Assembly (NCBI GenBank): GCA_004172865.1
Contig: SEBV01000012.1
Span: 1 to 64,000 of the forward strand
Source: Gammaproteobacteria bacterium
GTDB taxonomy: Bacteria > Pseudomonadota > Gammaproteobacteria > Pseudomonadales > Cellvibrionaceae
DNA: 64,000 nucleotides
Reading direction: 5' to 3'
Below are positions 50,200 through 59,842 of the stretch, one piece after another. The position numbers and the translations under genes were made by a program. Under the pieces are notes generated by a model. That model was not told where the DNA came from and did no database searches. It saw only the letters and a list, made by a program, of their open reading frames with translations. Numbering within the stretch: position 1 is the stretch's first letter; each line of letters starts with the position of its first letter.

Positions 50200-51099
50200 A
50201 TGTCTAACGATCAATACACTATTCAAGATCCACGTTACCAATATACTGCGCCGCATGCGCAGCCTTATCCATCTCAGCCCGAACCTGCGCTAGACGCCAT
50301 TTTAAAGCCGCAGGCAGATCACGGTGAGATCTCCTATAGAGGCTCGAATCGGTTGTAGGGCAGAAAGGCGTTAATTACAGGCGCAGACTCTGGGATTGGG
50401 CGGGCAGTGGCAATTGCATTTGCTCGCGAAGGTGCAGACGTCGTTATTACGCATGTGCCTAGTGAAGAGGTGGATGCAAAAGAAACTATCAAACATATTG
50501 AAGCTGCCGGGCGAAAGGCTTTTTGCATTCCGGGTGATATTACCGACGAAAATTTCTGTAAAGATTTAGTTAAGCAGGCGGCGGAAGCACTCGGATCAAT
50601 TGATATTTTGGTAAACAATGCGGCCAAGCAGCAATATGTTGAAAAATTAGAGGATGTTTCTTCCGAACTTTTTCAGGAAATATTTGCAACTAATGTTTTC
50701 GCCATGTTTTGGATTACGAAAGCGGCAGTGCCTCATATGCCGCCGGGTTCCAGCATCATTAATACGACATCCATCCAATCTTATCAGCCGTCGCCAGGAT
50801 TGCTGGCTTATGCGTCCACTAAAGGTGCGATAACAGCATTTACAAAAAGTTTAGCGAAAACTTTAATTGAAAAAGGTATTCGCGTTAACGCAGTCGCGCC
50901 TGGTCCAATTTGGACTCCATTGCAACTAAGCGGCGGTCAGCCAGACGAAAAATTAAAGCACTTTGGTGAAAAAGTACCTTTAGGTCGGCCCGGCCAGCCA
51001 GCGGAAGTTGCACCTGCTTTTGTATTTCTTGCATCGCAAGAGTCCAGTTATACAACAGCAGAAGTAATCGGAGTTACTGGCGGCGAACATTTACCATAA
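50200..51099 (+). pseudogene. yghA: YghA-like short-chain dehydrogenase interrupted by in-frame TAG
   Basis: The frame from ATG 50200 (GAGG site upstream) to the TAA at 51097-51099 is one continuous 299-codon frame broken only by a TAG at 50356-50358 (codon 53). On both sides it matches E. coli YghA (294 aa): the [19 protein letters not shown] cofactor motif, [17 protein letters not shown] with Tyr and Lys, and [11 protein letters not shown]. At the stop position YghA has lysine, so a single AAG-to-TAG change suffices. A downstream start (ATG 50407) would lose the cofactor glycine motif. It may be a recent pseudogene, a suppressed amber, or a sequencing error. Confidence 0.85.
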
Positions 51100-51120
51100 T
51101 TTTGACAATTGTTGCTACAG

Positions 51121-51149
51121 GCCGCATAAGAAATTATGCGGCTTTTTTT
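51121..51149 (+). terminator. terminator after the dehydrogenase gene
   Basis: GCCGCATAA (51121-51129) pairs perfectly with TTATGCGGC (51134-51142), a GAAA loop between them, and seven T follow. Confidence 0.92.
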
Positions 51150-51302
51150 ATTATTGGATAAATTGATTAAAAATGAAAAGTAAGCTCTTAAACATGCTTT
51201 CTTAACATTCAATTTATTTAATTAATCGTTGTTAATTTCTGCTAAAATATTCGCTTAATTTAGTCAGTTATCATTTTATTTATACGATTACGGGTGTACA
51301 TA

Positions 51303-52094
51303 ATGAAAGTAGTCATTTTAAAAGATTCAGACTCTGTTGCGGCATATGGCGCAGATATTTTTGTTAAGCACATCAATAAAAAACCAAACGCAGTTTTAGG
51401 TTTGGCAACAGGTTCTACACCGGTCGCTTTGTATAAAAAGTTGATATCTGCCTATAGCAACGGGCATGTTTCATTTGCAGATGTGAGTACATTTAATCTG
51501 GATGAGTACTTGGGTATTAGCGGAGATCATCCGCAAAGTTATCGCTATTTTATGAATCAACAATTTTTTGATCATATAAATATCGATAAAAATAGCACTG
51601 CTGTTCCACAAGGCGATGCGGAAGACCCAATTGCAGCATGCGAAGCCTACGAAACTGATATTAAACAAAAAGGTGGAATTGATATTCAGTTGTTGGGTAT
51701 TGGTCGTAATGGTCATATTGGATTTAATGAACCATCTTCATCGTTGATGTCACGCACTCGCGTTAAGACCTTAACACGAGCAACTATTGATGATAATGCA
51801 CGCTTTTTTTCCGCAGATGAATATCAACCGCATTTATCACTGACGATGGGCATTGGTACTATTTTGGAAACCAAATTAGTAGTTTTGTTAGCGACAGGTG
51901 AATCTAAAGCGAATGCAATAAAAGCCATGGTCGAAGGACCTTTAACCGCATCATGCCCGGCATCTGCGTTGCAAATGCATCAGGATGCTGTGATTATTAT
52001 TGATGAAGCTGCTGCTTCAAAATTACTCGATATCGAATTTTATAAGCACATTGAAATAGAAAATGAAAAGCTAAAAGAAAGGCTAGCGCGGTAA
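51303..52094 (+). CDS. nagB: Glucosamine-6-phosphate deaminase
   Basis: NagB converts glucosamine-6-phosphate to fructose-6-phosphate and ammonia. The 263-residue protein has [17 protein letters not shown] (catalytic aspartate), [14 protein letters not shown] with the catalytic His, and a C-terminal lid. The frame opens at 51294 (GTG), but the ATG at 51303 starts MKVVILKD and fits the family. It faces the minus-strand GH9-MFS-ROK genes and shares their terminator; a common substrate is implied. Confidence 0.95.
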   Translation: MKVVILKDSDSVAAYGADIFVKHINKKPNAVLGLATGSTPVALYKKLISAYSNGHVSFADVSTFNLDEYLGISGDHPQSYRYFMNQQFFDHINIDKNSTAVPQGDAEDPIAACEAYETDIKQKGGIDIQLLGIGRNGHIGFNEPSSSLMSRTRVKTLTRATIDDNARFFSADEYQPHLSLTMGIGTILETKLVVLLATGESKANAIKAMVEGPLTASCPASALQMHQDAVIIIDEAAASKLLDIEFYKHIEIENEKLKERLAR

Positions 52095-52116
52095 TTGAGT
52101 TTATATAGCGGCGCGT

Positions 52117-52148
52117 AAAAAATGCTTCCTTTATGGAAGCATTTTTTT
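52117..52148. terminator. bidirectional terminator between nagB and the ROK kinase
   Basis: AAAAAATGCTTCC (52117-52129) pairs perfectly with GGAAGCATTTTTT (52135-52147) around a 5-nt loop. T-runs occur on both strands. Confidence 0.92.
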
Positions 52149-52178
52149 TGGAATCGATATAGATAGTAAAAAATAGTT

Positions 52179-53063
52179 TTATTGGAATAGTGCAGCAGCA
52201 CCAAGTACGGGGGTGTTCAAGTTTTGGCTTTGCACTACTCGCGTAGCTTTCCACATAGATTGAAATGGAAATTTCTTCATTGCTTCATTTAAGCTATCCA
52301 AAAAAAATGGGTAGGCACTGCTGACAGAACCGCCTATAACAACCACTTGCGGATTATAGGCTAGCAACACCGTACTTAATGCCTGTGCAAGGTGTTCGCC
52401 AAAGGTGCGATAAATGGCGAGCGCAGCTGCATCACCTTGGGACGCGCGATTAAAAACATCACTGCCATCGCTACCGTGGTAACGCGAAAAAAATTGGCCG
52501 GAACAGTAATTTTCCAGTTTACTATCGCCATACTGTAACTCTCCTAATTCGCCTGCGCCGCAGGTTTGCCCCGTATAAAGTTTGCCTGCGAGAATTAAAC
52601 CAACACCCATTCCTGTACCCAAACTCATACACACCATGTCTTGCGTATCTTGCCAGTTCCCATAGTGGTATTCACCGAGACTAAAACAATTCACATCGTT
52701 ATTAATTTTAACGGGCAAATTAAAATGCGATTCTATTTTGTCTTTCAAATGCACTTCACGCCAAGCAGGAATATTAGCGACTTCGTAAACGATGCCACGC
52801 TTTGGATCAACAACACTAGGCACACCAATTCCAATGCCTTTAACATCAGGCGATAAATGTCTTTCAATTCCGTGGATAACAGTTTGCAAAACTACTTCAG
52901 CAGATGCATTTGCATCGTAAAGTTGACGCGATTGCGACGCTATATGTTGGCCTTGTACACGTGCTACGTGCAATTTTGTTCCACCGAGATCAACACCAAT
53001 AATTGTATTTAATGCCATATTATTTTTTTCAATTGTCGTTGTGTGCGAGTTAGACGTAGACAT
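52179..53063 (-). CDS. ROK-family sugar kinase
   Basis: A 294-residue ROK kinase, likely phosphorylating glucosamine, N-acetylglucosamine or glucose. Visible are the phosphate motif GVDLGGTK, INNDVNC with the catalytic aspartate, and LGTGMGVGL. The zinc motif CxCGxxGC usual in ROK proteins is missing; the region reads GAGELGELQYG and ENYCSGQFF. An internal ATG at 53016-53018 (MALNTIIGVD) is an equally plausible start. It is last in the GH9-MFS-ROK series, 62 bp after the transporter. With nagB opposite, a glucosamine kinase is the best guess. Confidence 0.82.
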   Translation of the reverse strand: MSTSNSHTTTIEKNNMALNTIIGVDLGGTKLHVARVQGQHIASQSRQLYDANASAEVVLQTVIHGIERHLSPDVKGIGIGVPSVVDPKRGIVYEVANIPAWREVHLKDKIESHFNLPVKINNDVNCFSLGEYHYGNWQDTQDMVCMSLGTGMGVGLILAGKLYTGQTCGAGELGELQYGDSKLENYCSGQFFSRYHGSDGSDVFNRASQGDAAALAIYRTFGEHLAQALSTVLLAYNPQVVVIGGSVSSAYPFFLDSLNEAMKKFPFQSMWKATRVVQSQNLNTPVLGAAALFQ

Positions 53064-53125
53064 AATAAAATTCCAGACAGGTGCTTTTATACCGGCAAAT
53101 CAAGCTAAATAGATTAATGCGAGGT

Positions 53126-54400
53126 TCAAGTTTCGGATGCGGCGTTCCAGGTTTTATTCGTTACCAATGGTTTTGCCCAAAATCCAATACTTAAAATATA
53201 ACCAAGCGTAATGAATACGCAGAACATTCCAGTACGCAATTCGCCGCTAGCGTCTGCAACCATTCCAATAATGGGTGACGCCAACGCACCGCCAATAATT
53301 CCGCTACACAAAATTCCCGCGAAACTACCGTGATGCTTCGGCATTGAATTTAAAGCAAGCGAAAAAATAATGGAAAACATAACGGAGATACAAAACCCGA
53401 CTGCAGGAAATGCAAGTAATGCGATGGATGTTGCACTAAAGAGCGCGGTGAGGTAACACGCAATTGCCACGAGACTAAAGAGTTTAAGCACTGTGCGACT
53501 ATCCATTAAACGCAATAAACCCATGCCGAGCATGCAACCAAACACCATCATTAACCAAAATTGACTTACGGCATTTGCGCCTTCAACCTCAGGGTTTAAG
53601 CCATGGTAGGTTTGTAGAAAAAGCGACATGGAATTTGCAATGCCTTGTTCGGTTGCAACATAAGCGACAATGGCGAGAAAAAATAATCGAACTGTTTTTG
53701 AGCGAAGCAATTCTAAATGTACATCCAGCGCGCCTATTTTTTCATCTTCATTGAGCGCAAGTTTTGGCATATTGAGTTTTGCAATAATTAAAATCATGAC
53801 CAGTGAAAGCAGAGCAAATATTCCGTACATGGAAAGCCAGCTCAGTTGTTGCGGAACCCAAAAAAATAATTGATTAACCCAGGTGGAGGAGCTAGAGCCG
53901 ATAGCACCAGCAAGATAGCTATAAACAAGCGGGCTAATAGTGGCTGCACCACCAAATACTAATTGCGCGGCCACTGAATTAAACGCAAAATTTTCCTCGC
54001 CACCGGCAATACGTAATAGTGGGTTAATAACAACTTGTAGCATTGCCATCGCAGAGCCAATTAAAAATAGCGAGGCCATTACTGAAGTAAGTGTTGGCAA
54101 TAAGGCTAAAAGTAGGGCGCCCGCCGCTGAGAGGCCGAAGCCTAAAAGCATGGTGACTTTCGCACCCAAGCGCTCAGTAATAATTCCAGCGGGAATGGAC
54201 ATAACACCGTAAGCAATAAAAAATGCAAATGGGAAAAACCCAGCAATCGTTAGGCTAATGTGATAATCATTCACTAGCGCTGGAAAAATTGGACCCATAA
54301 TGTTTGTGATAAATGAAATTACAAAAAATGTGAGCATTACCAAAATCACAGAGCTTTTACTGCGCGATGTGTTCATGGAATTATTAAGAGAACTACTCAT
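53126..54400 (-). CDS. MFS sugar transporter
   Basis: A 424-residue major facilitator with about 12 membrane segments. The first half has the MFS loop motif AGIITERLGAKVTMLLG, and the long central loop lies at about residues 215-230. It resembles the FucP/NagP sugar:H+ symporter branch, though the substrate cannot be read. Its ATG lies one base after the GH9 stop, so the two are translated together. Import of the amino sugar released by GH9 is inferred from context. Confidence 0.85.
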   Translation of the reverse strand: MSSSLNNSMNTSRSKSSVILVMLTFFVISFITNIMGPIFPALVNDYHISLTIAGFFPFAFFIAYGVMSIPAGIITERLGAKVTMLLGFGLSAAGALLLALLPTLTSVMASLFLIGSAMAMLQVVINPLLRIAGGEENFAFNSVAAQLVFGGAATISPLVYSYLAGAIGSSSSTWVNQLFFWVPQQLSWLSMYGIFALLSLVMILIIAKLNMPKLALNEDEKIGALDVHLELLRSKTVRLFFLAIVAYVATEQGIANSMSLFLQTYHGLNPEVEGANAVSQFWLMMVFGCMLGMGLLRLMDSRTVLKLFSLVAIACYLTALFSATSIALLAFPAVGFCISVMFSIIFSLALNSMPKHHGSFAGILCSGIIGGALASPIIGMVADASGELRTGMFCVFITLGYILSIGFWAKPLVTNKTWNAASET

Positions 54401-54401
54401 A

Positions 54402-56360
54402 TTATTTTCCCTTCTCTAATGAAGTTCTGCTGACATCGCTACCATTAGGATCTTCGTTCATTGCCGTCATCGCCAATAAAAACCAGGTGCTATGCGGAAT
54501 CCATTGTTCCACCCAGCGCCAATCGTTTTCGTCCGGGCCTTCTGCCCAAGTAATGCCTCGGCCCTCGTCACTATTGGTCGCGCCGGTGATGCCATTTGAA
54601 ATTCCGCCTTTTACACGTGCGCCAGCACTTTCAGCGAAAGGCGGATTTTGTGTGCCGAATCCGAATAGTTGAGACATGTTGTAAGGGTTGCGGCCAAGAA
54701 TCCAATCGATTTGCTGCTGCGCAAATTCACCAACGGGTTTGGAGACTGAAAATGCTGAATTAGTTTGCGGATCTACTAATCGCGCCGCCCAGATGGTTGC
54801 AGCAGTCAACGATGCCAAGCGCGCACTTTCACCTTGCCACCAATAAAGTGTTTCGTTGGCGTGCGGCATAAAAAATCCGGATGTTGTTTCGCCGTATTTT
54901 CCATCTTTGAAGGTTTTAAAAGTTTGACGTGCATAGCCAAAAGGATTGCTAACCGCTTGCGTAATTTTCACTTGATAATTTAATGCTGAACGCAGAGTTT
55001 GTTTGGCAGATTCCTGACGACTTGCATCGGTTTCTAGCTGCACGTAGTCAACTAATGCAATGAGTGGTAAGCCGGCTTCTACACCGTGATAAAAGGGACG
55101 TTGGCCGAGTGGTTCGTTTAGTCCTAAATCACCATCGCTAATAAACCAGCCTTCCGGTGTTATGCGTTTATTTAAATGTTGCGCGCGAATACGTGCTGCA
55201 TCGAGATAAAAGTTATCTTTGGTCGCGCGATAAAGTTCGTTTGCAGCAATCAATGCCGTGTAGTCATCAATAATATTTTCACGCCCGTTGTCGCAGAAGC
55301 GGCGATTATTTTTTTGCAGAAAAGTGAATGCACGCTTTGCATCCGCTAAATATTGTTGTGCAGTAAATTCGCCATGTTTGTTTTGTTCACTCGCTAATTT
55401 CGCTGCGCTGGCCAGTGCAGCTATAGCAATGCCGCCGCCTTCGCGAAATGCTGCTTGGTAATCTTTGGTGTAAGTTCCTTCCAGGCCAACATAACCGGTG
55501 ACCATACGTTCGGCGCCTGAACCCCAGCCGTCAAAAACGGTAAGGTAAAAATAACCTTCTTTGTCGAGAATGCGATGCAAATAATCAGCGCCCCAAAAAG
55601 TTTCCGCAATCACATCACTTTCTAAATGTTGTGCGCGATATTGCGCCGGCATATGGCGATAAGATTTTGCTAACGCCCAAGTTACTAAAGCACCTTGCTG
55701 CGGATTCATAAAATTCGCATAGGATAAGTGCGATAAATATTTTCCCGTATCACCGCCAGCGTCCATCCAGCCACCCCAGGCATTTACGCGGCGTTGGCTA
55801 TCAAAAACGCGAATGGATTTATCTTTGTCATCAGTGAATCTATTTTGCGTAAAATAATGAATAACTGATTCTGCTGTGCGTGAAAATTCAATATTGTCTG
55901 CAATTTCAAATTCACTGCCGAGTTGCTTTTGATTACCTATATAAATCGCTAATTGAAAATGGCCTGCTTGAGTGAGGGCAGAGTAGTCTGCTTTAAAATA
56001 GCGGTAATCATGAGTTGTTGGTTGTGTTCCTCCCAAAGTATTCCACTCTGCGAATTCATCAAATGATTTTAACTCTCCGCTTAAAACAACTTTGTCTTGT
56101 TGTACCACTTCGAAATGGCCGCTAGCTGAAATTGATTTTGTACTTGAAGAATCACGCTCCAAACGCACAACTGCAGATTTTGCACTGTAAAGACTAAAAC
56201 CCAGTTGGTTTTGTAAAATAGAAAATGTGGGCTGGGCTTCTTCAGTTTTGTTTACAGTGTTTTTTGGTGTTGTGGAATCACAGCTTACAAATAAAACTGG
56301 TGATCCTAAAAAAAATACGCCGCATAGAAGTAGGCTGCGAATGAAATAGAGACTTGACAT
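54402..56360 (-). CDS. GH9 lipoprotein, probable exo-glucosaminidase or cellulase
   Basis: A 652-residue predicted lipoprotein (FVSC lipobox near residue 25) with an N-terminal CelD_N-type Ig domain (about 42-140) and a GH9 (alpha/alpha)6 catalytic domain. The nucleophile/base aspartates are in WMDAGGDTGK. GRNPYNMSQLFGFG and PDENDWRWVEQW supply the C-terminal active-site His/Glu region. GH9 is mainly a cellulase family, but members in chitin-catabolic clusters of Vibrio and relatives remove glucosamine from the ends of chains, which fits nagB and a ROK kinase here. An ATG four codons earlier (56370-56372) is also open. Confidence 0.86.
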   Translation of the reverse strand: MSSLYFIRSLLLCGVFFLGSPVLFVSCDSTTPKNTVNKTEEAQPTFSILQNQLGFSLYSAKSAVVRLERDSSSTKSISASGHFEVVQQDKVVLSGELKSFDEFAEWNTLGGTQPTTHDYRYFKADYSALTQAGHFQLAIYIGNQKQLGSEFEIADNIEFSRTAESVIHYFTQNRFTDDKDKSIRVFDSQRRVNAWGGWMDAGGDTGKYLSHLSYANFMNPQQGALVTWALAKSYRHMPAQYRAQHLESDVIAETFWGADYLHRILDKEGYFYLTVFDGWGSGAERMVTGYVGLEGTYTKDYQAAFREGGGIAIAALASAAKLASEQNKHGEFTAQQYLADAKRAFTFLQKNNRRFCDNGRENIIDDYTALIAANELYRATKDNFYLDAARIRAQHLNKRITPEGWFISDGDLGLNEPLGQRPFYHGVEAGLPLIALVDYVQLETDASRQESAKQTLRSALNYQVKITQAVSNPFGYARQTFKTFKDGKYGETTSGFFMPHANETLYWWQGESARLASLTAATIWAARLVDPQTNSAFSVSKPVGEFAQQQIDWILGRNPYNMSQLFGFGTQNPPFAESAGARVKGGISNGITGATNSDEGRGITWAEGPDENDWRWVEQWIPHSTWFLLAMTAMNEDPNGSDVSRTSLEKGK

Positions 56361-56413
56361 AATATTGCCCATTATTGTTCTGCGATAACGATTAAAGTGT
56401 TGCTAATTGGAAC

Positions 56414-56445
56414 GAATGTGCAGCGGATTTATTCACCGCGCATTC
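56414..56445 (-). promoter_or_regulatory. hairpin between the TonB receptor and GH9 genes
   Basis: GAATGTGCAGCGG (56414-56426) and CCGCGCATTC (56436-56445) form an imperfect stem in the 125-bp gap. No T-run follows on the minus strand. It might act as an mRNA-stabilising or partial stop element between receptor and downstream genes. Confidence 0.35.
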
Positions 56446-56485
56446 GTCTTACTTGCTGAATTTTAAAAAAAATAGTAGTCGTTAA

Positions 56486-59400
56486 TTAAAATTTAGCGCG
56501 CACGCCTACTGTGTAGCGTGCTTCGTTGTCGTAGTAAAATGCATCTTGCTGCACAGATTCGGTGAGTTTATAAACAAAGCGAGAATCAGTGCTGGTAATA
56601 TTGCTGCCTTCTACAAACACGGTAATGTCGCTGGTGAAATCATAGCTGATATTGGCATCCACATAGCTTCCACCTAATTCATACAATGAGTAACCGTATT
56701 CTCCGCTATCTTGCAAGTAGCGTTCATCGCGATGATTCAACGCAACGCGTGCTTGCAACTTATCGTGCTCATACCAAAGCGCCAGGTTGTAAGTATTTTT
56801 TGAGTTGTCTGCAAAGGGATAGTATTTTCCATCTACATCAAAATTGGTTTCGCTTTTTCGTTCGCTGGGTGAATAAGTGTAGTTAGTATCCAAGCCGAAA
56901 TTACTTAAGAATCCGCTAGTGAAATCACTGAAAGCAAACTTGGCCGCAAGTTCAATACCTTTCACTTTTCCATCGCTACCTTCAACGGGGCCGTGACCGG
57001 GAAGATTGTAAGTATTGCCGTTAGCAACTATGTCTTTGTTGTAAGTTTTTTGATCCACAAAACTATCGATTTTAATGTAGTAGGCGCCTACGCTAAACAT
57101 ACTTGCTTGACCCACATAATATTCAGCGGAGAAATCAATATTAGTTGCGAGCCAAGGTTTTAAATTTGGATTGCCATCGGAAGACCAGCTAAGCGGAACA
57201 CGAACGGTGGGATTATTCACATCGATAATGGTATCAATCGCCAAGCTTGAACCGTATTTATCAAGATCCAATTCCTGTTTTGTTTTTGCTATCGCGAAGC
57301 GAAGTTTCAAATCATCTTGAACCGCAACGCTCAAGTTTAACGATGGTAAAACTTCAGTTGATGTTTTTTCAGTCCGCGCTCTTCCGGTTGGAATTAATGT
57401 GTCGCCATAAGCGCGAGTTTGACCGTCAGTGGTATAAACATTGGTGCCGAGCGTTGATCGAATAATTCGTGCGCCCACATTTCCTGAATAAATTCCGGTT
57501 TCAAAATTGCTGGAAATGTATGCGCTGGTTTCTTCTAAATCAATATCGTAACTATTTGATGGTTTTATAACGCGTTCTAAATTACCAAAGGCTTTGGTTT
57601 GAAACGCAACTGGGTCGTCGAATGAATGTGGGTCGACCGCCCAGAAACCAGGAATACCATCAACGTGTGAACCGAGGTTGGTTACGAAAGTTACTTTTGC
57701 TCCGTTGGCATCTAATTTTTGCGGTTTGTTTGCGGTGTAAGGAATAAATACTGTGGGGTCATTTACATCGAATTCACCTGCTGAACATTGAGTACCGTCA
57801 TCGCCACCATTTAATTGAACGTCGATAGATTTCCATTGCACTAAACATCCGTTGGTATTCACTTCACCATTCTTATCTTTGGAACCTTTGTATAGCGATG
57901 AAAACATAGCAAAAGCTTCTACATTTACTTCGCGTTTACTATGACGCAAACCAAGTTCTACATCTTTAAAGAATGAGTTTTCTTCAAATGTATATTTTCC
58001 TTTTGCACTGACTGCATTTAAATCCGATTGTAAGTCGGAATTGCTATCCATTGAGTAACCCGCCAAGGTTTGGCTGTTTTTATTCGCAAGATAATCAGCA
58101 AATGTTTTTCCGTCGCCCAAACCGCCGTTGATTGGCGTATTGAAACCGCCCCAGTTCATGTGAAAATTATGGCGAGCTAAAGTTAAATGTTGATCTTCTG
58201 CGTAGCCTTCCGGATTTGCATTTACAAAATAACCGCCGGCGGATCCTACTTCTGTATGACGTGTATCAGCAGTGAAATCTTTCGCTACATCTAATGGATA
58301 AAACGTATTTTGTTGAACGTAGTTATCACCCTGGAAATTACTTAAATCGCCTTCGGCATTGGCTTCGTATTTCAGTGCATTTGCAGAGCCATGAACGGCG
58401 CGCAAGCTGCCAGTGAAAGGGCCGCCGTTATCGTAATTTAATTCAAGGTTAAAGTTTTTTGAATCTTGCGTATCAACATTATTAATAGAATAAGATTTCA
58501 CCCAGAGCGCGCGAATATCGTATTGATCGGGCACGATCCAATGGTCGCCATTTTTCCCGGTAAAGTCGGTACGAATGTGAATAGGCGTTTCATTTTCCGA
58601 GTTGTCATCTTGCGACCAACGATTTGAAAAATTTATTCCAACGCGACGATCATAGCTTTTTGCTTTGGTGTAAAAACCTTCTGCAACCAGATTAAAACCA
58701 TTGCCGAAATCGTGTTGAAATGCAGCATTAAAACCATCGCGATTGCGTTCAACGCCTTGGCTAAAAGCTTCAAAGCCATGGCCTTCCGCTAAACGTGTAT
58801 TTCCTTCTTCATCGGTTACGATTGCAGGCGCAACGCCTAAACCACCGCCATCGCTAACAACTGCGCTACCAGTAAAATTTTTTGCCAGATTTTTTTTACC
58901 CGTTACCGCTGAAAATAAAATACCGGTATCGTCATTGCGCCAATTAATTAAAGCGTTAAAAGTAGGATCATTTTGTTTGGTGAGTTCGCCGCGCGATTCT
59001 TCAAAACCACCCGCAGCACTAAAGCCGTCTTTAAAATCCAGTGGGCGATAGGTTTGAATATTGATGGTGCCAGTAATGCCGGATTGCGCATTGCGTACAT
59101 CCAGCGATTTATACACTTGGCTTGCGTGTAACAATTGCGCAGGTACATCCGTGAGATCTGGCTGCGCAGAGGTGATATTCCCCGCCGCGAGATATTGTTC
59201 GCCGTTCAGCAAGAGCGCGACCTGTGACATGCCGCGAATACTCAGCGCACCACCTTCGCCACCGTTGCGCTGCACTTGTACACCGGTAATACGCTGCAGT
59301 GAATCGGTGATAGTACTATCTGGCAGCTTGCCAATATCTTCTGCGGAGATGCCATCAACGATAGTGGCGGCGTTACGTTTTACATCAATTGCGGATTTTT

Positions 59401-59569
59401 GCGCGCCCCTAACACCCAGGACCAATACTTCTTCAACACCGTCTTCAATGGGTTCGGATTGCGCCAAGGCGACTGCTGGTAGAACCGCAGCGGGTAAGCC
59501 GATCGCCATAATTGATACGGCCAAGAGGGAACGCTTAAACGCCGCTCCATTTTTTGTAAGGTTGCGCAT
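56486..59569 (-). CDS. TonB-dependent receptor, carbohydrate type
   Basis: A 1027-residue outer-membrane receptor. A signal peptide of about 36 residues (ending ALAQ) is followed by a TonB-box-like EEVLVLG, a plug (about 55-190, with GVQVQRNGGEGGALSIRG) and a large barrel ending in VGVRAKF with terminal Phe. The length is typical of receptors for oligosaccharides in Cellvibrio and Alteromonas rather than siderophores. GGAG precedes the ATG. It lies 125 bp upstream of the GH9 gene and is divergent from the AraC regulator. Confidence 0.93.
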   Translation of the reverse strand: MRNLTKNGAAFKRSLLAVSIMAIGLPAAVLPAVALAQSEPIEDGVEEVLVLGVRGAQKSAIDVKRNAATIVDGISAEDIGKLPDSTITDSLQRITGVQVQRNGGEGGALSIRGMSQVALLLNGEQYLAAGNITSAQPDLTDVPAQLLHASQVYKSLDVRNAQSGITGTINIQTYRPLDFKDGFSAAGGFEESRGELTKQNDPTFNALINWRNDDTGILFSAVTGKKNLAKNFTGSAVVSDGGGLGVAPAIVTDEEGNTRLAEGHGFEAFSQGVERNRDGFNAAFQHDFGNGFNLVAEGFYTKAKSYDRRVGINFSNRWSQDDNSENETPIHIRTDFTGKNGDHWIVPDQYDIRALWVKSYSINNVDTQDSKNFNLELNYDNGGPFTGSLRAVHGSANALKYEANAEGDLSNFQGDNYVQQNTFYPLDVAKDFTADTRHTEVGSAGGYFVNANPEGYAEDQHLTLARHNFHMNWGGFNTPINGGLGDGKTFADYLANKNSQTLAGYSMDSNSDLQSDLNAVSAKGKYTFEENSFFKDVELGLRHSKREVNVEAFAMFSSLYKGSKDKNGEVNTNGCLVQWKSIDVQLNGGDDGTQCSAGEFDVNDPTVFIPYTANKPQKLDANGAKVTFVTNLGSHVDGIPGFWAVDPHSFDDPVAFQTKAFGNLERVIKPSNSYDIDLEETSAYISSNFETGIYSGNVGARIIRSTLGTNVYTTDGQTRAYGDTLIPTGRARTEKTSTEVLPSLNLSVAVQDDLKLRFAIAKTKQELDLDKYGSSLAIDTIIDVNNPTVRVPLSWSSDGNPNLKPWLATNIDFSAEYYVGQASMFSVGAYYIKIDSFVDQKTYNKDIVANGNTYNLPGHGPVEGSDGKVKGIELAAKFAFSDFTSGFLSNFGLDTNYTYSPSERKSETNFDVDGKYYPFADNSKNTYNLALWYEHDKLQARVALNHRDERYLQDSGEYGYSLYELGGSYVDANISYDFTSDITVFVEGSNITSTDSRFVYKLTESVQQDAFYYDNEARYTVGVRAKF

Positions 59570-59686
59570 GAAAAATCTCCATCGTGTGTTTTAGTTTCTG
59601 GGTGGAGGGCTATTCATTAGGCTTACACGAACGCCGCTCTTGTTGGATTTCACTCACAAACAAGTCGTATGGTCTTGGTTGATGGA

Positions 59687-59697
59687 GTTACTGTAAC
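59687..59697. promoter_or_regulatory. perfect palindrome in the receptor/AraC divergent region
   Basis: GTTACTGTAAC is an 11-bp perfect palindrome, 118 bp from the receptor start and 146 bp from the AraC start. It could be an operator, but an 11-mer palindrome can arise by chance. Confidence 0.25.
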
Positions 59698-59842
59698 AAT
59701 GAAAAAATTCAGGTAGCGGCATTTTTCTACGGGAAACTAATACAATTCTATTGTGATGGATGGTTTTTGAGCCGAAATAGGCTTAGGCTGATGAAAGATA
59801 AACAACGTTGTCAGCAAATATAAAAAGCGAGTGGGATTAGTC

